A DNA stretch of 64,000 bases, taken from the NCBI RefSeq assembly GCF_000004075.3, contig NC_026659.2, positions 25,128,272 to 25,192,271 of the forward strand. Direction: 5' to 3'. Source of the DNA: Cucumis sativus. Lineage: Eukaryota > Streptophyta > Magnoliopsida > Cucurbitales > Cucurbitaceae. The notes below the pieces were generated by a model. That model was not told where the DNA came from, searched no databases, and saw only the letters and a program-made list of their open reading frames with translations. Shown here one piece after another: positions 25,206 through 37,391 of the stretch. Each line of letters begins with the position of its first letter. The stretch's first letter is position 1. The position numbers and the translations under genes were made by a program.

Positions 25206-27562
25206 ATGAACCCTAGTGGCTTAAGACATCTCTCTTTCAATGGAAATTGTATAATATTCAAGTTCCCTTAGGAGTAGGGATACTAAAATGAAAAAGAATT
25301 GGTTTAATAGATTTAAGTTTATGATCATATCCTTTCTTTTCTTTCTTCATCTTTTTCTTCTCCGGCAGCCCACCGCTCACGACGTTCCATATCTAAACTA
25401 TTCCAACTTCATTCGTTCGTTCATTCATTCCTTCCTTCCTTCCTTGTCGGTGTTCAAAAGAAAATTAATTAGGGTTTATCATTTTTTTTCTTTTCCTTCT
25501 TGTGTATTCCTAATTGGCACTCTATTTTAAAAAATGTACTTTCTTCACCCTCATTTTAATCTTTATTGTTGATCATGCCAAATTTTGGCCGAGAAAAAAC
25601 GTACCTAACCCTCCTTCTCATGTGACTTGTATTTGTAATTCATGAAAGAACAGAGATTAAGAAGTCAAAAGTTTAAGTTATCTCATATAAATCCATAATA
25701 TGGTGTAATTATAAAGGACTTGATATAGCTAAGTTTATCTTTGGCGATTTAGAAGACTCACATATCCGATCCTAATTCTAGATGAGATAATATATTATCT
25801 TTCAAATTGAATGGATCAAGGCATGCCTAAGGGATCAACTTTGGCATCGGCTAGGGTCTTTCTTAGAATATATATTGGACTTCAAGTGTGACTTTGGGTT
25901 GATGCATGCGTAAAATATGTAGAATTTTGCAAGACGACCCCCAACAAAGGTCGGTCTTGGCCACTCCCAACCAACCACCTTAGTCTTATCTCGACTTTTA
26001 ATCGTAGCTTTTATCATGCTTCTTTCTGACCTTGTTATTTTAAAATGTTAATTAATTTATTCTTTCCTCAAAATCTTTCTTAACATTTACAAATAAAACC
26101 AATAAACTAAGACCAACTAAAATTTTAAAATAAAACTACCATAAATAATAAATAATCTAATAAATTAACTTCAAATCGTTAGAAATACGAGAAAGTTTGT
26201 AAAAATAACTTCAAATCACTAATGCGTAATATTTACAATCTAAATGATGAGAAATGATGAGATGACCTTTCTCTCAAGAATTAATTAGGATGGAAGAGTA
26301 AGATTAATAACAAACTTGGTTGAAAAGAAAAATAATGTGTAGACTTTTGTTAAAAGTGTATTATGATTTATTGGTTTTGAAGAACACTAAATAAGAGATT
26401 AGACACCAAAGTTGACCTTCATCATACATCCTATTCCAAACTTTATTGTTATTATTATTCAAATCAATCCATCCATTTGGGCATTTAAAAAGAAAATAAA
26501 ACATTCAACAACTTGTAAATTAATTATTATTTTTTAGTTATTGTATCTATTAAACTATGAATCCAACAACTGTATCAATTTAAGTGTGAAGTATTGGAGC
26601 AAGAGCCTCAAAAAATTTCTTGAAAAAAACTATATGACATGATATTTTTATTAGTTAAATTCTTAAATTGTCACAACCCAATCAATTTTGATCTATTAAA
26701 TCACCTTTAAAACTTTAAGTGTATAGACTTCTTAAAATATTGAACAATTAAAAATGATAGGATGAATGATTTTCAAATTAAAAAATTTTAATTATTAACT
26801 ATTAGTTTAAATTAATTTGATCGCGAAAACTTAAGGGTTTACTTGATAAATATAGGTTTAAATTGATACAATTTTCAATTTTCGATACAAAATTTTAATT
26901 GAAACAACATTCACATAGATATTTTTTTAGTTTTAATTAGTAAATTGCAAGATCAACTATCTAATAATTAAGAAATAGAAAAATATCTATTTAAAGATCG
27001 TTTCAATTAAAATGTTGTATTCGACTATCATATCGAAAAGCATAACATTTATTTTGTTTTGTTTGTTTGGATAAACATTATCCTATAGTTTCATGAAGTC
27101 AACTTTTAAAATTTTTATGATGGAATTTTTAGTACAACAACTACAAAGATGAGAATTTGAATCTTAAATGATGAAATGTATGTAAATTATGGTTGAGTTA
27201 AATTTATTTTGATAAATTAATTAATATTGATAGTAATTTTTATAATTTATTACTCAATATTAAGTCTTTAAAATTGTTTTATAAATGTGTGCACACATAT
27301 GGTTTTTATGTTGATGCATAAATCTTTCAAACATGTTTGTCATCAACAAAGCAAAACTTTTTCCTTAAGAGTAAAAAATTCATCATTGTCATTATATTAA
27401 ACGAAGTGTGTACGTTCCTTCATGCTCCTACTTTTGTACATTAGCTTCCTGTTAAGCACATCCTACGATATCTTAAGTTTAGTACTATATCTTTTAATTA
27501 TTTTTTCTAAGTTTGATCATCTCTCCTTAATTGTCCCGATGATGATCGTCATATATGTGCAA

Positions 27563-27812
27563 TGTTTCTGCTGAATTGATGTGGTTTCAGTCCTTATGTC
27601 GTCTGAAATCAATGCTTGTTCCACTACTGCTTTGTGATAATGTAAGTGCCACACGTACCATGTTGCTAATCCGGTGCTTTACAATCGTTCCAAACATACT
27701 GAAAACGATGGCCGCACCTCATTTGCGAAAAGATAGCTCAAAAGCAGCTTGTGGTTCGTCATGTTCCTTCAGAAGACCAATTTGTAAAGTTATAAATGAC
27801 AGAGGAAGGCTA
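27563..27812 (+). pseudogene. Ty1/copia reverse transcriptase-RNase H fossil
   Basis: Reading across frames gives the characteristic copia RNase H order. AELMWFQSL lies around 27571, LLLCDNVSAT around 27620-27650, R-S-K-H around 27690, and EKIAQKQLVVRHVPSEDQ at ~27727-27780. At least two frame changes separate these blocks and the catalytic region is incomplete, so it is dead. No intact LTR pair or integrase was recognised next to it. It is an old, eroded insertion. Confidence 0.85.
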
Positions 27813-27819
27813 AGTTAAG

Positions 27820-30420
27820 AGTGTTACATTTCATGTGCTAAACAATTGTAAAAATGTAGAAGGCAACATTCTTCCCTCTGGCTGATCTTGAAGGAATTTC
27901 TGTTCTTCCATATAGAATTCAATTTTCACCATTATCCCATTCGACTTTATGTTCCCTTTTCCTCTTAATTACCTCACCTAAGAAGTTGTCAGAGATGATG
28001 TTCAAAAGTTTCCTGAATTGGGATTTATGTATCTTCTAGTAAGTGCAAAGCCGCTACCTATATCAATTGATTATACAAAATATGAGTTCAAAAACCTTAG
28101 TTTTTCAGCTTACTTCTCAGCGATTAAGCTTTAAACTCAACTTTTAAAGATCTATGTTTTTCTCTTACTTTTTGTTCACGTTACCTGTTGGATGAAATTA
28201 CTAAGTCCGCCATAGTTGCATGTGTGGAGTTTGATACTCAATGCTTGCTGGTTTGAGCATGAATCAAAGAGTGAGCAAGAATCGAAGAGATGTAAGATTC
28301 TTAACCATAGAAGAAGTGAATGAGTAGGAGAAGACGTAGGAAACGAGACTCAAGAAGCAGGGAGTGAAGTATTCGCTTCTCAAGCATGCAATTTATTTGT
28401 TTTATTAATTTCAACCAACGTGTATATGCCTCGATTAATCTCGTAAAATGAAGTTTTCGACTAAAGAGAGTATAGTTTTCGACTCGGTTTTAACTTATCT
28501 TACAAAATAACTCATTTTAATTCTATAATATTTGGAGGTTAAGAAAACTTGTAAGACATTTTTAAATTATTTATTCTTCAAATAATTATGCTTAATTTCT
28601 TGGTAAGATTAATAAAATTAGTATAATTTAATATTCAACAAAATTTATCGTAAACAATCATATTTACCAATTAGCGTATAAAAAATCCATTACATATTTA
28701 ACAAACTCGCCAACAAAAATTGTACTAACAAAAACTCATACAACAACGTTGACTTCAAACATTTTAAACTTTCAATAAGACCATGATTGATTGTGTTCAA
28801 CAATTCTTAAACTTTCAATATACCTAGGAACCTAAAATTAAGAAAGTGTAATATGGAAATTTTTTAAAATAACATGTATAACTTTTAGTATGATATAGCC
28901 TCTGAGCTCAAGAGATGAAGTGAGCATTAAAAAAAGAAAAGAAAAGAAAAAATCCACCAAATACACAAAATACAATCCACCATTCTCAAGAATCTAAGAA
29001 AAGAAACATATAGCAAGCAAAATATGAATATTTTGCACAAAACTAACCAAATGTATCTCATAGTATAATAAAATCAAAGAAAATAATAATATATAAAAAT
29101 GTACCAAATAATAGAAGAACCACACGTAATAAGGTGATGGTTGCAAATATAGCAATTAGATTCAAAGTAATTAAGTATATATTAACATTTTAAAAAATTT
29201 ACAAAAATTTTAAAAATAAATCCCTAATTTTATTTATAAAAATGCCACGAACTATAATTACTCCAAAATAAAACTAGAAGAATAAGAATTTCACATAAAA
29301 ACATGGAGTGAAATATTTTAAACCATCCAACAAAAATATAAAATTACATCAGTTCCAAAAGAAATGAAATATATGATCAAAATGAGAAAAAGCAAAAACT
29401 ACTAAAACTAATAGTTATGAAAGTGAATTAGAAAATAGAAAGGAGTTGTCATTCTACACTTCTTTACTTCTTTACTCATTGTACTATCAAATTGATATAT
29501 CTCATAATATAATAAGTTTATCAAACAAAAATAATTATATTATAAAAGCTATATCAAAGAATAGAAGAACCAAACAAAATAAAAACTAAAAGATTGATAG
29601 ACAAGTTGTGGAAAAGAAGCATCCAAAACCATAATCAAAAGAGGAATTGTCAAAAATAGCAAATTTAATATTTCAGATTTTATCGATAATAAACCTTGAT
29701 AGACACCAGAGGTGGTGTAGACGGATTGGAAGGCATTCTCAATCCAACTTTTTCAAGTTGTTTGGGTTGGCAACCCGAATTGAGTTTCCAACCCAGTTGG
29801 ATTGTTGATTGTATTGTTTTTTTTTTTTTCTTTCATTTCTAAATTTTAATTTGTTATGAATGAAAGACTTAAACATAATATTAGAAACGAAACGACGGCA
29901 AGAATGTAAGACCTGGGACAAAAGAAAACAAAATTGAAAAAAAATAGCCAAGCATTTAAGGATTGTGACAAAAGTGAACAATTCTCAATGATAATGAAAA
30001 AAAAAATCATAAAATGATGGCAAACTTGTTACGATGATTGACAGAATCGAAAGGATTATAATTGAAGGAAGTCAGAGGGAGATGGATGACTGATCTTTCT
30101 TCTTACCCAAAAATAATGAAGAGATTAAGAAGAGGGAGATGGAGAAGACGAGGACAAAAGAGATGAAGAGAACGGAGAACAAAGATGACGACTACGGAGA
30201 GTTTGTTATAAAACTTAACCTAGTTCGTTATATTTTATTAAAAAATTATTAACCTAATTCGTTATATTATTAATTCAAGTTCGGTTGGTACTTTCCAACA
30301 TGAGACCCAACTCAAAAACTTTCAAATTTTTCAACTCAACCCAACCCACGTTCCAAACTATACCAACCCAACTCATATAATATGAGTTAAATAGTCTAAG
30401 TTGTCAAGTTATTCGAGTTA
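27820..30420. other. AT-rich repeat-derived DNA without genes
   Basis: No gene is seen. The stretch 28900-29600 resembles the diverged repeat at 31.9-33.6 kb (phrases like AAATGTACCAAATAATAGAAGAACCA). Around 29745-29810 and 30285-30380 are AACCCAAC/GGGTTGG-rich segments in opposite orientations, possibly the ends of an eroded DNA element. The limits are uncertain. Confidence 0.45.
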
Positions 30421-31909
30421 TTCTTGATAGAAATAAAACATGCACAGCGAAAAAAGAATCAAAATTCTATCCTAATTGCCACAATTAACAAGTAACCATA
30501 AACTAATCAAATTAGGGTTTTATGAAATATTACCTTTGAAGCTTTCAAAAAAACTCTGATACCTCCTTAGAAATTCAAACCGAGACCACCACTAATGCTC
30601 AACTACTATTCTTTGGACAAAGAACCAGGTTGTGAGATCCAATTTGATGTAAAAAGTAATGGAGATAAAAGGAAATTAGAAGGTAGAAGTTTTTTTTTTT
30701 TTTTTTTTTTTTTGAGATTTTTGAAGTATATTAAAAAAGGCAAAAAATTTCAACCATTTGAAAACTCATTTGAAAACTCCCCTATTTAGAACCTAATTAC
30801 ATGCAAAAATACATGTAATTAATTTGTCAAATCTCAACACCTAATGTTCCACTAACAATTAGTGGAACTTAGTGGGTTAGGTGTCTATATATCATATAGC
30901 CACATATCCCACTAAGAATTAGTGGGATTATCCAACAAAATGTTGGATTTTCCCACTAACTTAGTCCAAGGGTAAAATAGTCATTAGATATTTTAAGTCA
31001 AAAGTCAATATTTTGATTTTTTACCATTTTATCCGTTTTGACCAATTTCAACCTCCCGAGCATGAATCCGCATTCATTTTTCCAAAATTCAAATCACATT
31101 TGAATATAAGGCCGGTCAAAGTTTGACTTTTCAAAGTCAAAAATCAATATTTTGACTTTTTACTATTTTTTGACAAATTCCATCAATTCCGAGCTTCTTA
31201 GTATGAATCTACATTCATACTTATAGTATGTAAAACATAAAGCTCTATTTCTAATTAGAAGACCACGACTATATCACTATATTTGTCAGTTTCTCTTTCT
31301 TCTCCAAATTCGAACAATTCGACTTTTTTCATCCCACTGTTCTAAGTTTAATACATATGAGCTAACAGGGGAACCTAATGGACCTATAGATCATGGGCTC
31401 CAATGATTCAAGATTAACTAGCTAAACTCTTTTAGACCGAGTTAAAGTTAATCAACGTTCGTTAACTGACGGGTCATTCCACTAAAGTCCCGTAGTTGCA
31501 CTCCCCTCACTATAGATACATTTGTGTCCATTTGATAAAACTATAATCAGTAAGTTAATCCTACACAGGTTACTCGTAACCTTGGTTGGGTCAAAATATC
31601 GTTTTACCCCCAATATTACATCTTGCTCCTTAAATTCAAAATATCGTTTGTACTACAAAGTGGGTCGCATCCATAGTTTCTCTAAATAAGGTGTCCAACT
31701 TTTATTCATATACTACAGACTATTTAGGCTATATGTCAGAACTTGATCCACGTTTATGTTTACACATAAAATTCAAGTTTATTCAAAAAATAGCCTTGAA
31801 ACTTGATTTATTGGATTTAGGATTATAATATTTTTCTCAATAACAACTTTATTGAAACAGAATATGATTACAAACTACGAGTTTTAGGACAAAAAATTCC
31901 AACAATTCT
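30420..31909 (-). mobile_element. Solo LTR with 5-bp target-site duplication
   Basis: The element 30425-31904 begins TGATAGAAATAAAACATGC and ends AATTCCAACA, i.e. TG...CA. It is flanked on both sides by ATTCT (30420-30424 and 31905-31909), a perfect 5-bp target duplication. There is no internal gag/pol and no second LTR inside, so it is a ~1480-bp solo LTR left by recombination between two LTRs. On the minus strand it starts TGTTGGAATTTTTTGTCC, the usual form of the 5' end, hence the orientation. It contains a long T-run (~30690-30712) and two hairpins. The superfamily is not determinable without a search. Confidence 0.85.
30846..30928. other. Twin 10-bp-stem hairpins inside the solo LTR
   Basis: GTTCCACTAA-CAA-TTAGTGGAAC (30846-30868) and ATCCCACTAA-GAA-TTAGTGGGAT (30906-30928) are each perfect inverted repeats with a 3-base loop. 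They start 60 bases apart and differ by compensating changes at two stem positions. Confidence 0.85.
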
Positions 31910-33660
31910 TACCCTTCTAATAGACATTAGATATACTTCTATCAATAACATGGATAGATATAAAAGTCTATCAATTTTTATCTTGAGAAAATCTAAAATT
32001 TTGCCATATTATTATAAATATTTTAATTTGTTTTGTTATTTTTAAAAGTGACCTTACATAAAAAACTAGACAAACCGTAAACAACAAAGCTAGAAAAATA
32101 ATAAATAAGAATGTAATAAAAAGAAACTAAACAGACGGCAAAATGGTGAAAATATTTTGAACCATCCAAGAAAAATAAATTACACAAGTAAAAAAAAAAA
32201 GTAACAAAAATAATATTACCTTCTCTAATAAGACCACATTCAATTGTAGTAAATATCAATTCAAATCCAAAACTAACCAAACTAAAAAAAAACTAACAAT
32301 AAAAAAGAAAAAGAACCACCACCAAGAGATCATAAACGGAAAAAGAAAAAAATCATCCACCAAAAAGTAAATAAATAAAATTTAATTATCTACTTTAAAA
32401 TAAAGTAGCAAATGATGAGAAGAAAAATAAAATGTACGAAGAAAAAGTAAACTAAAAAAATAAATCCATAATGTAAAGGAAAAATACCTTGAAAGCGCCC
32501 CATGCAACAAACAAGGAAAGAAAGAAAGTATTTGGTGCAAATAAAACTACGAAATGTACCAAAATAATAATATACAAGAAGTCAAACTAAAGAATATAAT
32601 GTAATTTAAAGGTTTAACTAAGAGAACAAAAACTAAATGGTTCTCGAATTTGGAGCATCGACATGAGATGTAACAAGAAAAATTGATTTTTCAACCATCA
32701 AGTTTTCTTTAATCACCTCATATCTTTCTAACATCATATTGGATGTTATACAACAATTGCAATTCACATAGAAATTCACGAAAAAGGTCATAAAACAGAT
32801 CCCATAATGGTAATGAGAGAAATGAATACAAAAGTAAAAAATCACTCATATACTAATAAATATATGAACCAAAAAAGAAAAGAGAACCAAGAGAATAGAA
32901 TGGGCAAAAAAACAAAAAATCACCCATACGGCAAAAATAAATAACTTCTACCAAGATAACAAAGATATAAAATTTGACAATCTACTCTACAAAAGTAGAA
33001 AAATATGAGAAAGAAGAAAATGTTGAAAGAAAAACTAAAAGAAAAATAAATCCATCAAAGGAAGTAAAATAAAAATACCTGTAAAGCGTCCAGTGCTAAC
33101 ATAGAAAAATCAATCAGAATTAGAAATTAATGATAGTCAAATAATTACTGGACATTGTAACAAAGAAGTTATCCATCGTTATAAAAAAAACATATAATTT
33201 TGTGCAAATAAAACATAGAAATGTACCAATAATAATATACAAAGAAGCCAAACTAAAATATAATATAATTCTGGAACATATAACTGAAGATAGAATGAGT
33301 GTTTATAGACTTAATTTCAAGAAGAAAAAAAATAGAAAAGCCAAACGGCAACCATAGGGGGCTTTGAGGTCGGGTGATGATGAAATAGAAAAAAGTGATT
33401 TTCGGACAACACCTAAGATTTTTCTAAATTGATAAATGTTATACAACGATTGCAATTTATATAGAAATTTACGAGAAAAGTTATAGAACAGATCCAATAA
33501 TTATGAAGAGATACATGTAAGATAGAGAATAATACACAAAAGTGAAAATTCACTCTTAAATATTATTTAAACAGGGAATTTATTATGCAAAATCTACATT
33601 GGAGAGAAAATGTGTTTTTTATAAATTGAAAATGTGTTTCAGGAAGAGTTTTTTAAAGAG
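31910..33660. repeat. Two diverged copies of a ~570-690-bp AT-rich repeat
   Basis: Phrases recur in the same order about 570-690 bases apart: AAAAATAAATCCAT (near 32458 and 33044), AAATGTACCAA.AATAATATACAA (near 32550 and 33220), and CAATTG/GATTGCAATT...AGAAATT.ACGA (near 32752 and 33444). There is no coding content. Related phrases at 28.9-29.6 kb suggest a local dispersed family. Confidence 0.65.
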
Positions 33661-33689
33661 AAAAAAGAGAAGAAAATTAAGACAATATT

Positions 33690-36600
33690 ATGTAAGGGGC
33701 CTTTTAAAGTTTGTTTGACCGCCTGTGCCACAATGGCACCAAGGCTGTGTCTTCCATGCATCGATTGTATGCTGTCTTGCTCGTGGAATATACTGACAGT
33801 TCAATGAAATGCCTTTTTTCATTCTAAAAGAAAAGTTGACGACGAAAGTTCAAGAAAATATTCTGAAACGAGTTTACAAACAAAATTTGAAGTGAGAAAA
33901 CTTTTAGAAAATGTTATTGAATAGGCCTTTTAAACTAAAATTTGCCCTGTGAGTGACCAACACCCTTGCTCTTTCAATTTTTCGAAAGTTTTATGAAATG
34001 TATTCTTTTTGAAAGAAAAAAAGGAAAACAAAAGTTCAAGAAATATTTTGGAAAGAGATTGTGAACAGGATTCGAAGTGAGAAAACTTTTAGAAAATGCT
34101 TTTGGATAGACCTTTAAACAAGAGATTTTGCAAATATATATGTATATACACACACATATATATACATATGTTCTGGAAAGAGTTTCTAGAAGAAAAGAGG
34201 AAGAAAAAAAAAAGTTTGCAATAATGTTTTGTAAATGACATTAGAAAGTTTGCTTCCACATGTGCAAAGATGGCACCAAGACAATATCTTCCGCGCACCG
34301 TGTGCATGTTGCATTGTTGCTCATTGTCCTGTGTGTTGTGGCCAACACCCTTGCTCATGCGGTTTTTTGAAAGTTTTGTGAAATGTTTTCTTTTTTAGAA
34401 CAAAAAAAACAAAAACAAAAAGGAAGACAAAAGTTCAAGAAATATTTTGGAAAGAGTTCGAAAACAGAATTTGAATCGAGAAAACTTTTAGAAAATTCTT
34501 TTGAATAGACCTTTCAAAAAAGAAATTTTGCAAATATCTATGTATATAAACACACATATATATATATGTTCTGAAAAGAGTTTCTAGAAGAAAAGAGGAA
34601 GAAAAAAAAAGTTTGCAATGATGTTTTGTAAATGACATTTGAAAGTTTGCTTCCACATGTGCAAAGATGGCACCAAGACAACATCTTCCGCGCACCGTGT
34701 GCATGTTGCCTTGTTGCTCATTGCCCTGTGTGTTGTGGCCAACACCCTTGCTCATGCGGTTTTTTGAAAGTTTTGTGAAATGTTTTCTTTTTTAGAACAA
34801 AAAACAAAAACAAAAAGGAAGACAAAAGTTCACGAAATATTTTGGAAAGAGTTCGAAAACAGAATATGAATCGAGAAAACTTTTAGAAAATTCTTTTGAA
34901 TAGACCTTTCAAACAAGAGATTTTGCAAATATCTATGTATATAAACACACATATATACATATGTTCTGAAAAGAGTTTCTAGAAGAAAAGAGGAAGAAAA
35001 AAAGTTTGCTAAATGTTTTGTAAATGACATTTGAAAGTTTGCTTCCACATGTGCAAAGATGGCACCAAGACAACATCTTCCGCGCACCGTGTGCATGTTG
35101 CCTTGTTGCTCATTGCCCTGTGTGTTGTGGCCAACACCCTTGCTCATGCGGTTCTCTGAAAGTTTTGTGAAATGTTTTATTTTTTAGAACAAAAAAACAA
35201 AAACAAAAAGGAAGACAAAAGTTCAAGAAATATTTTGGAAAGAGTTCGAAAACAGAATTTGAATCGAGAAAACTTTTAGAAAATTCTTTTGAATAGACCT
35301 TTCAAACAAGAAATTTTGCAAATATCTATGTATATAAACACACATATATACATATGTTCTGAAAAGAGTTTCTAGAAGAAAAGAGGAAGAAAAAAAAAGT
35401 TTGCAATGATGTTTTGTAAATGACATTTGAAAGTTTGCTTCCACATGTGCAAAGATGGCACCAAGACAACATCTTCCGCGCACCGTGTGCATGTTGCCTT
35501 GTTGCTCATTGCCCTGTGTGTTGTGGCCAACACCCTTGCTCATGCGGTTTTCTGAAAGTTTTGTGAAATGTTTTCTTTTTTTAGAACAAAAAAACAAAAA
35601 CAAAAAGGAAGGCAAAAGTTCAAGAAATATTTTGGAAAGAGTTCGGAAACAGAATTTGAATCGAGAAAACTTTTAGAAAATTCTTTCGAATAGACCTTTC
35701 AAACAAGAAATTTTGCAAATATCTATGTATATAAACACACATATATACATATGTTCTGAAAAGAGTTTCTAGAAGAAAAGAGGAAGAAAAAAAAAGTTTG
35801 CAATGATGTTTTGTAAATGACATTTGAAAGTTTGCTTCCACATGTGCAAAGATGGCACCAAGACAACATCTTCCGCGCACCGTGTGCATGTTGCCTTGTT
35901 GCTCATTGCCCTGTGCCTGCCTGTGTGTTGTGGCCAACACCCTTGCTCATGCGGTTTTTTGAAAGTTTTGTGAAATGTTTTCTTTTTTAGAACAAAAAAA
36001 CAAAAACAAAAAGGAAGACAAAAGTTCAAGAAATATTTTGGAAAGAGTTCGAAAACAGAATTTGAATCGAGAAAACTTTTAGAAAATTCTTTTGAATACA
36101 CCTTTCAAACAAGAAATTTTGCAAATATCTATGTATATAAACACACATATATACATATGTTCTGAAAAGAGTTTCTAGAAGAAAAGAGGAAGAAAAAAAG
36201 TTTGCTAAATGCTTTGTAAATGACATTTGAAAGTTTGCTTCCACATGTGCAAAGATGGCACCAAGACAACATCTTCCGCGCACCGTGTGCATGTTGCCTT
36301 GTTGCTCATTGCTCTGTGTGTTGTGGCCAACACCCTTGCTCATGCGGTTTTCTGAAAGTTTTGTGAAATGTTTTCTTGTTTAGAACAAAAAAACAAAAAC
36401 AAAAAGGAAGACAAAAGTTCAAGAAATATTTTGGAAAGAGTTCGAAAACAGAATTTGAATCGAGAAAACTTTTAGAAAATTTTTTTGAATAGACCTTTCA
36501 AACAAGAAATTTTGCAAATATCTATGTATATAAACACACATATATACATATGTTCTGAAAAGAGTTTCTAGAAGAAAAGAGGAAGAAAAAAAAAGTTTGC

Positions 36601-36990
36601 AATGATGTTTTGTAAATGACATTTGAAAGTTTGCTTCCACATGTGCAAAGAAGGCACCAAGACAACATCTTCCGCGCACCGTGTGCATGTTGCCTTGTTG
36701 CTCATTGCCCTGTGTGTCGTGGCAACACCCTTGCTCATGCGGTTTTTTGAAAGTCCTGTGAAATGTTTACTTTTTTAGAACAAAAAAAAAAAAAAACAAA
36801 AAGGAAGACAAAAGTTCAAGAAGTATTTTGAAAAGAGTTCGAAAATAGAATTTGAATCGAGAAAACTATTAGAAAATTCTTTTGGATAGACCTTTGAAAC
36901 ATGAGATTTTGCAAGTATATATATATATATACATATGTTCTGGAAAGAGTTTTTAGAAGAAAAGAGGAAGAAAAAATCTTCTGGAAAGAC
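33690..36990. repeat. Tandem array of a ~396-bp satellite-like unit
   Basis: The anchor GCACCAAG recurs at 34273, 34670, 35062, 35458, 35855, 36258 and 36654, with periods of 397, 392, 396, 397, 403 and 396. The five or six central units are nearly identical. Flanking units (near 33736, 33960-34110 and 36780-36990) are diverged or partial, as expected for unequal crossing-over. Each unit has a GC-richer core of ~120 bases (containing CTTCCGCGCACCGTGTGCAT), a TA/CA microsatellite (ATATATACATATG) and A-rich spacers. The minus strand of each unit has an open frame of up to ~106 codons. It is not kept intact at its start and the period is not a multiple of three, so I treat the array as non-coding. 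Confidence 0.92.
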
Positions 36991-36999
36991 CTTTTAGAA

Positions 37000-37390
37000 A
37001 AGTGTTCTGTCATTTTATGATTAGTAAGATGGATAAAGTTAGTGCACACCTTCACATAAAAGAAGATTATGTAATCATATCGAATAAACAGTTATGTAGT
37101 TCTTCATCCTCCTAAAACCACAATTACTCAGACTGTAACAATGTTATTGAAGGTAAATCAACCTTAATAAACTGGGAAACACAAGGAAGTTGTGTGATTG
37201 TGTAAGTTGGTTATGAACTTATCACCTACATGTCAGAAAGAGTATTTGGTAATGATGCCAAAAGAAACATTAGAAAAGTAAAATGACATTACCTATAAAA
37301 GTTCACATAAATGCACGATTAAAAAGAATTGCATTTAACAGAACCTAACTTAAAGCTCACAAGCAAAAATTCAAAAGTGGAACAGTTGTA
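37000..37390. other. Spacer between satellite array and ALFIN fragment
   Basis: AT-rich DNA. I looked for the C-terminal ALFIN exons here (where they would lie on the minus strand) and did not recognise them. Confidence 0.5.
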
Positions 37391-37391
37391 C

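Larger units (their letters stand above)
23600..27555. other. Gene-poor AT-rich DNA
   Basis: No gene is supportable. It includes the 161-bp tandem triplication, an (AT)n run at 24557-24576, a CATCTC microsatellite at 25141-25205 and short CATT/CCTT runs near 25410-25445. The rest is low-complexity sequence. Confidence 0.65.

Noticed and set aside
27555-27818. A single intact 87-aa protein gene
   Set aside because: The homology to copia RNase H switches frame, so the open frame only partly follows the real ancestor. It is called a pseudogene instead.
36816-37055. Minus-strand 79-codon frame at the array end
   Set aside because: It runs through the degenerate last repeat unit and a TA microsatellite; there is no independent support.
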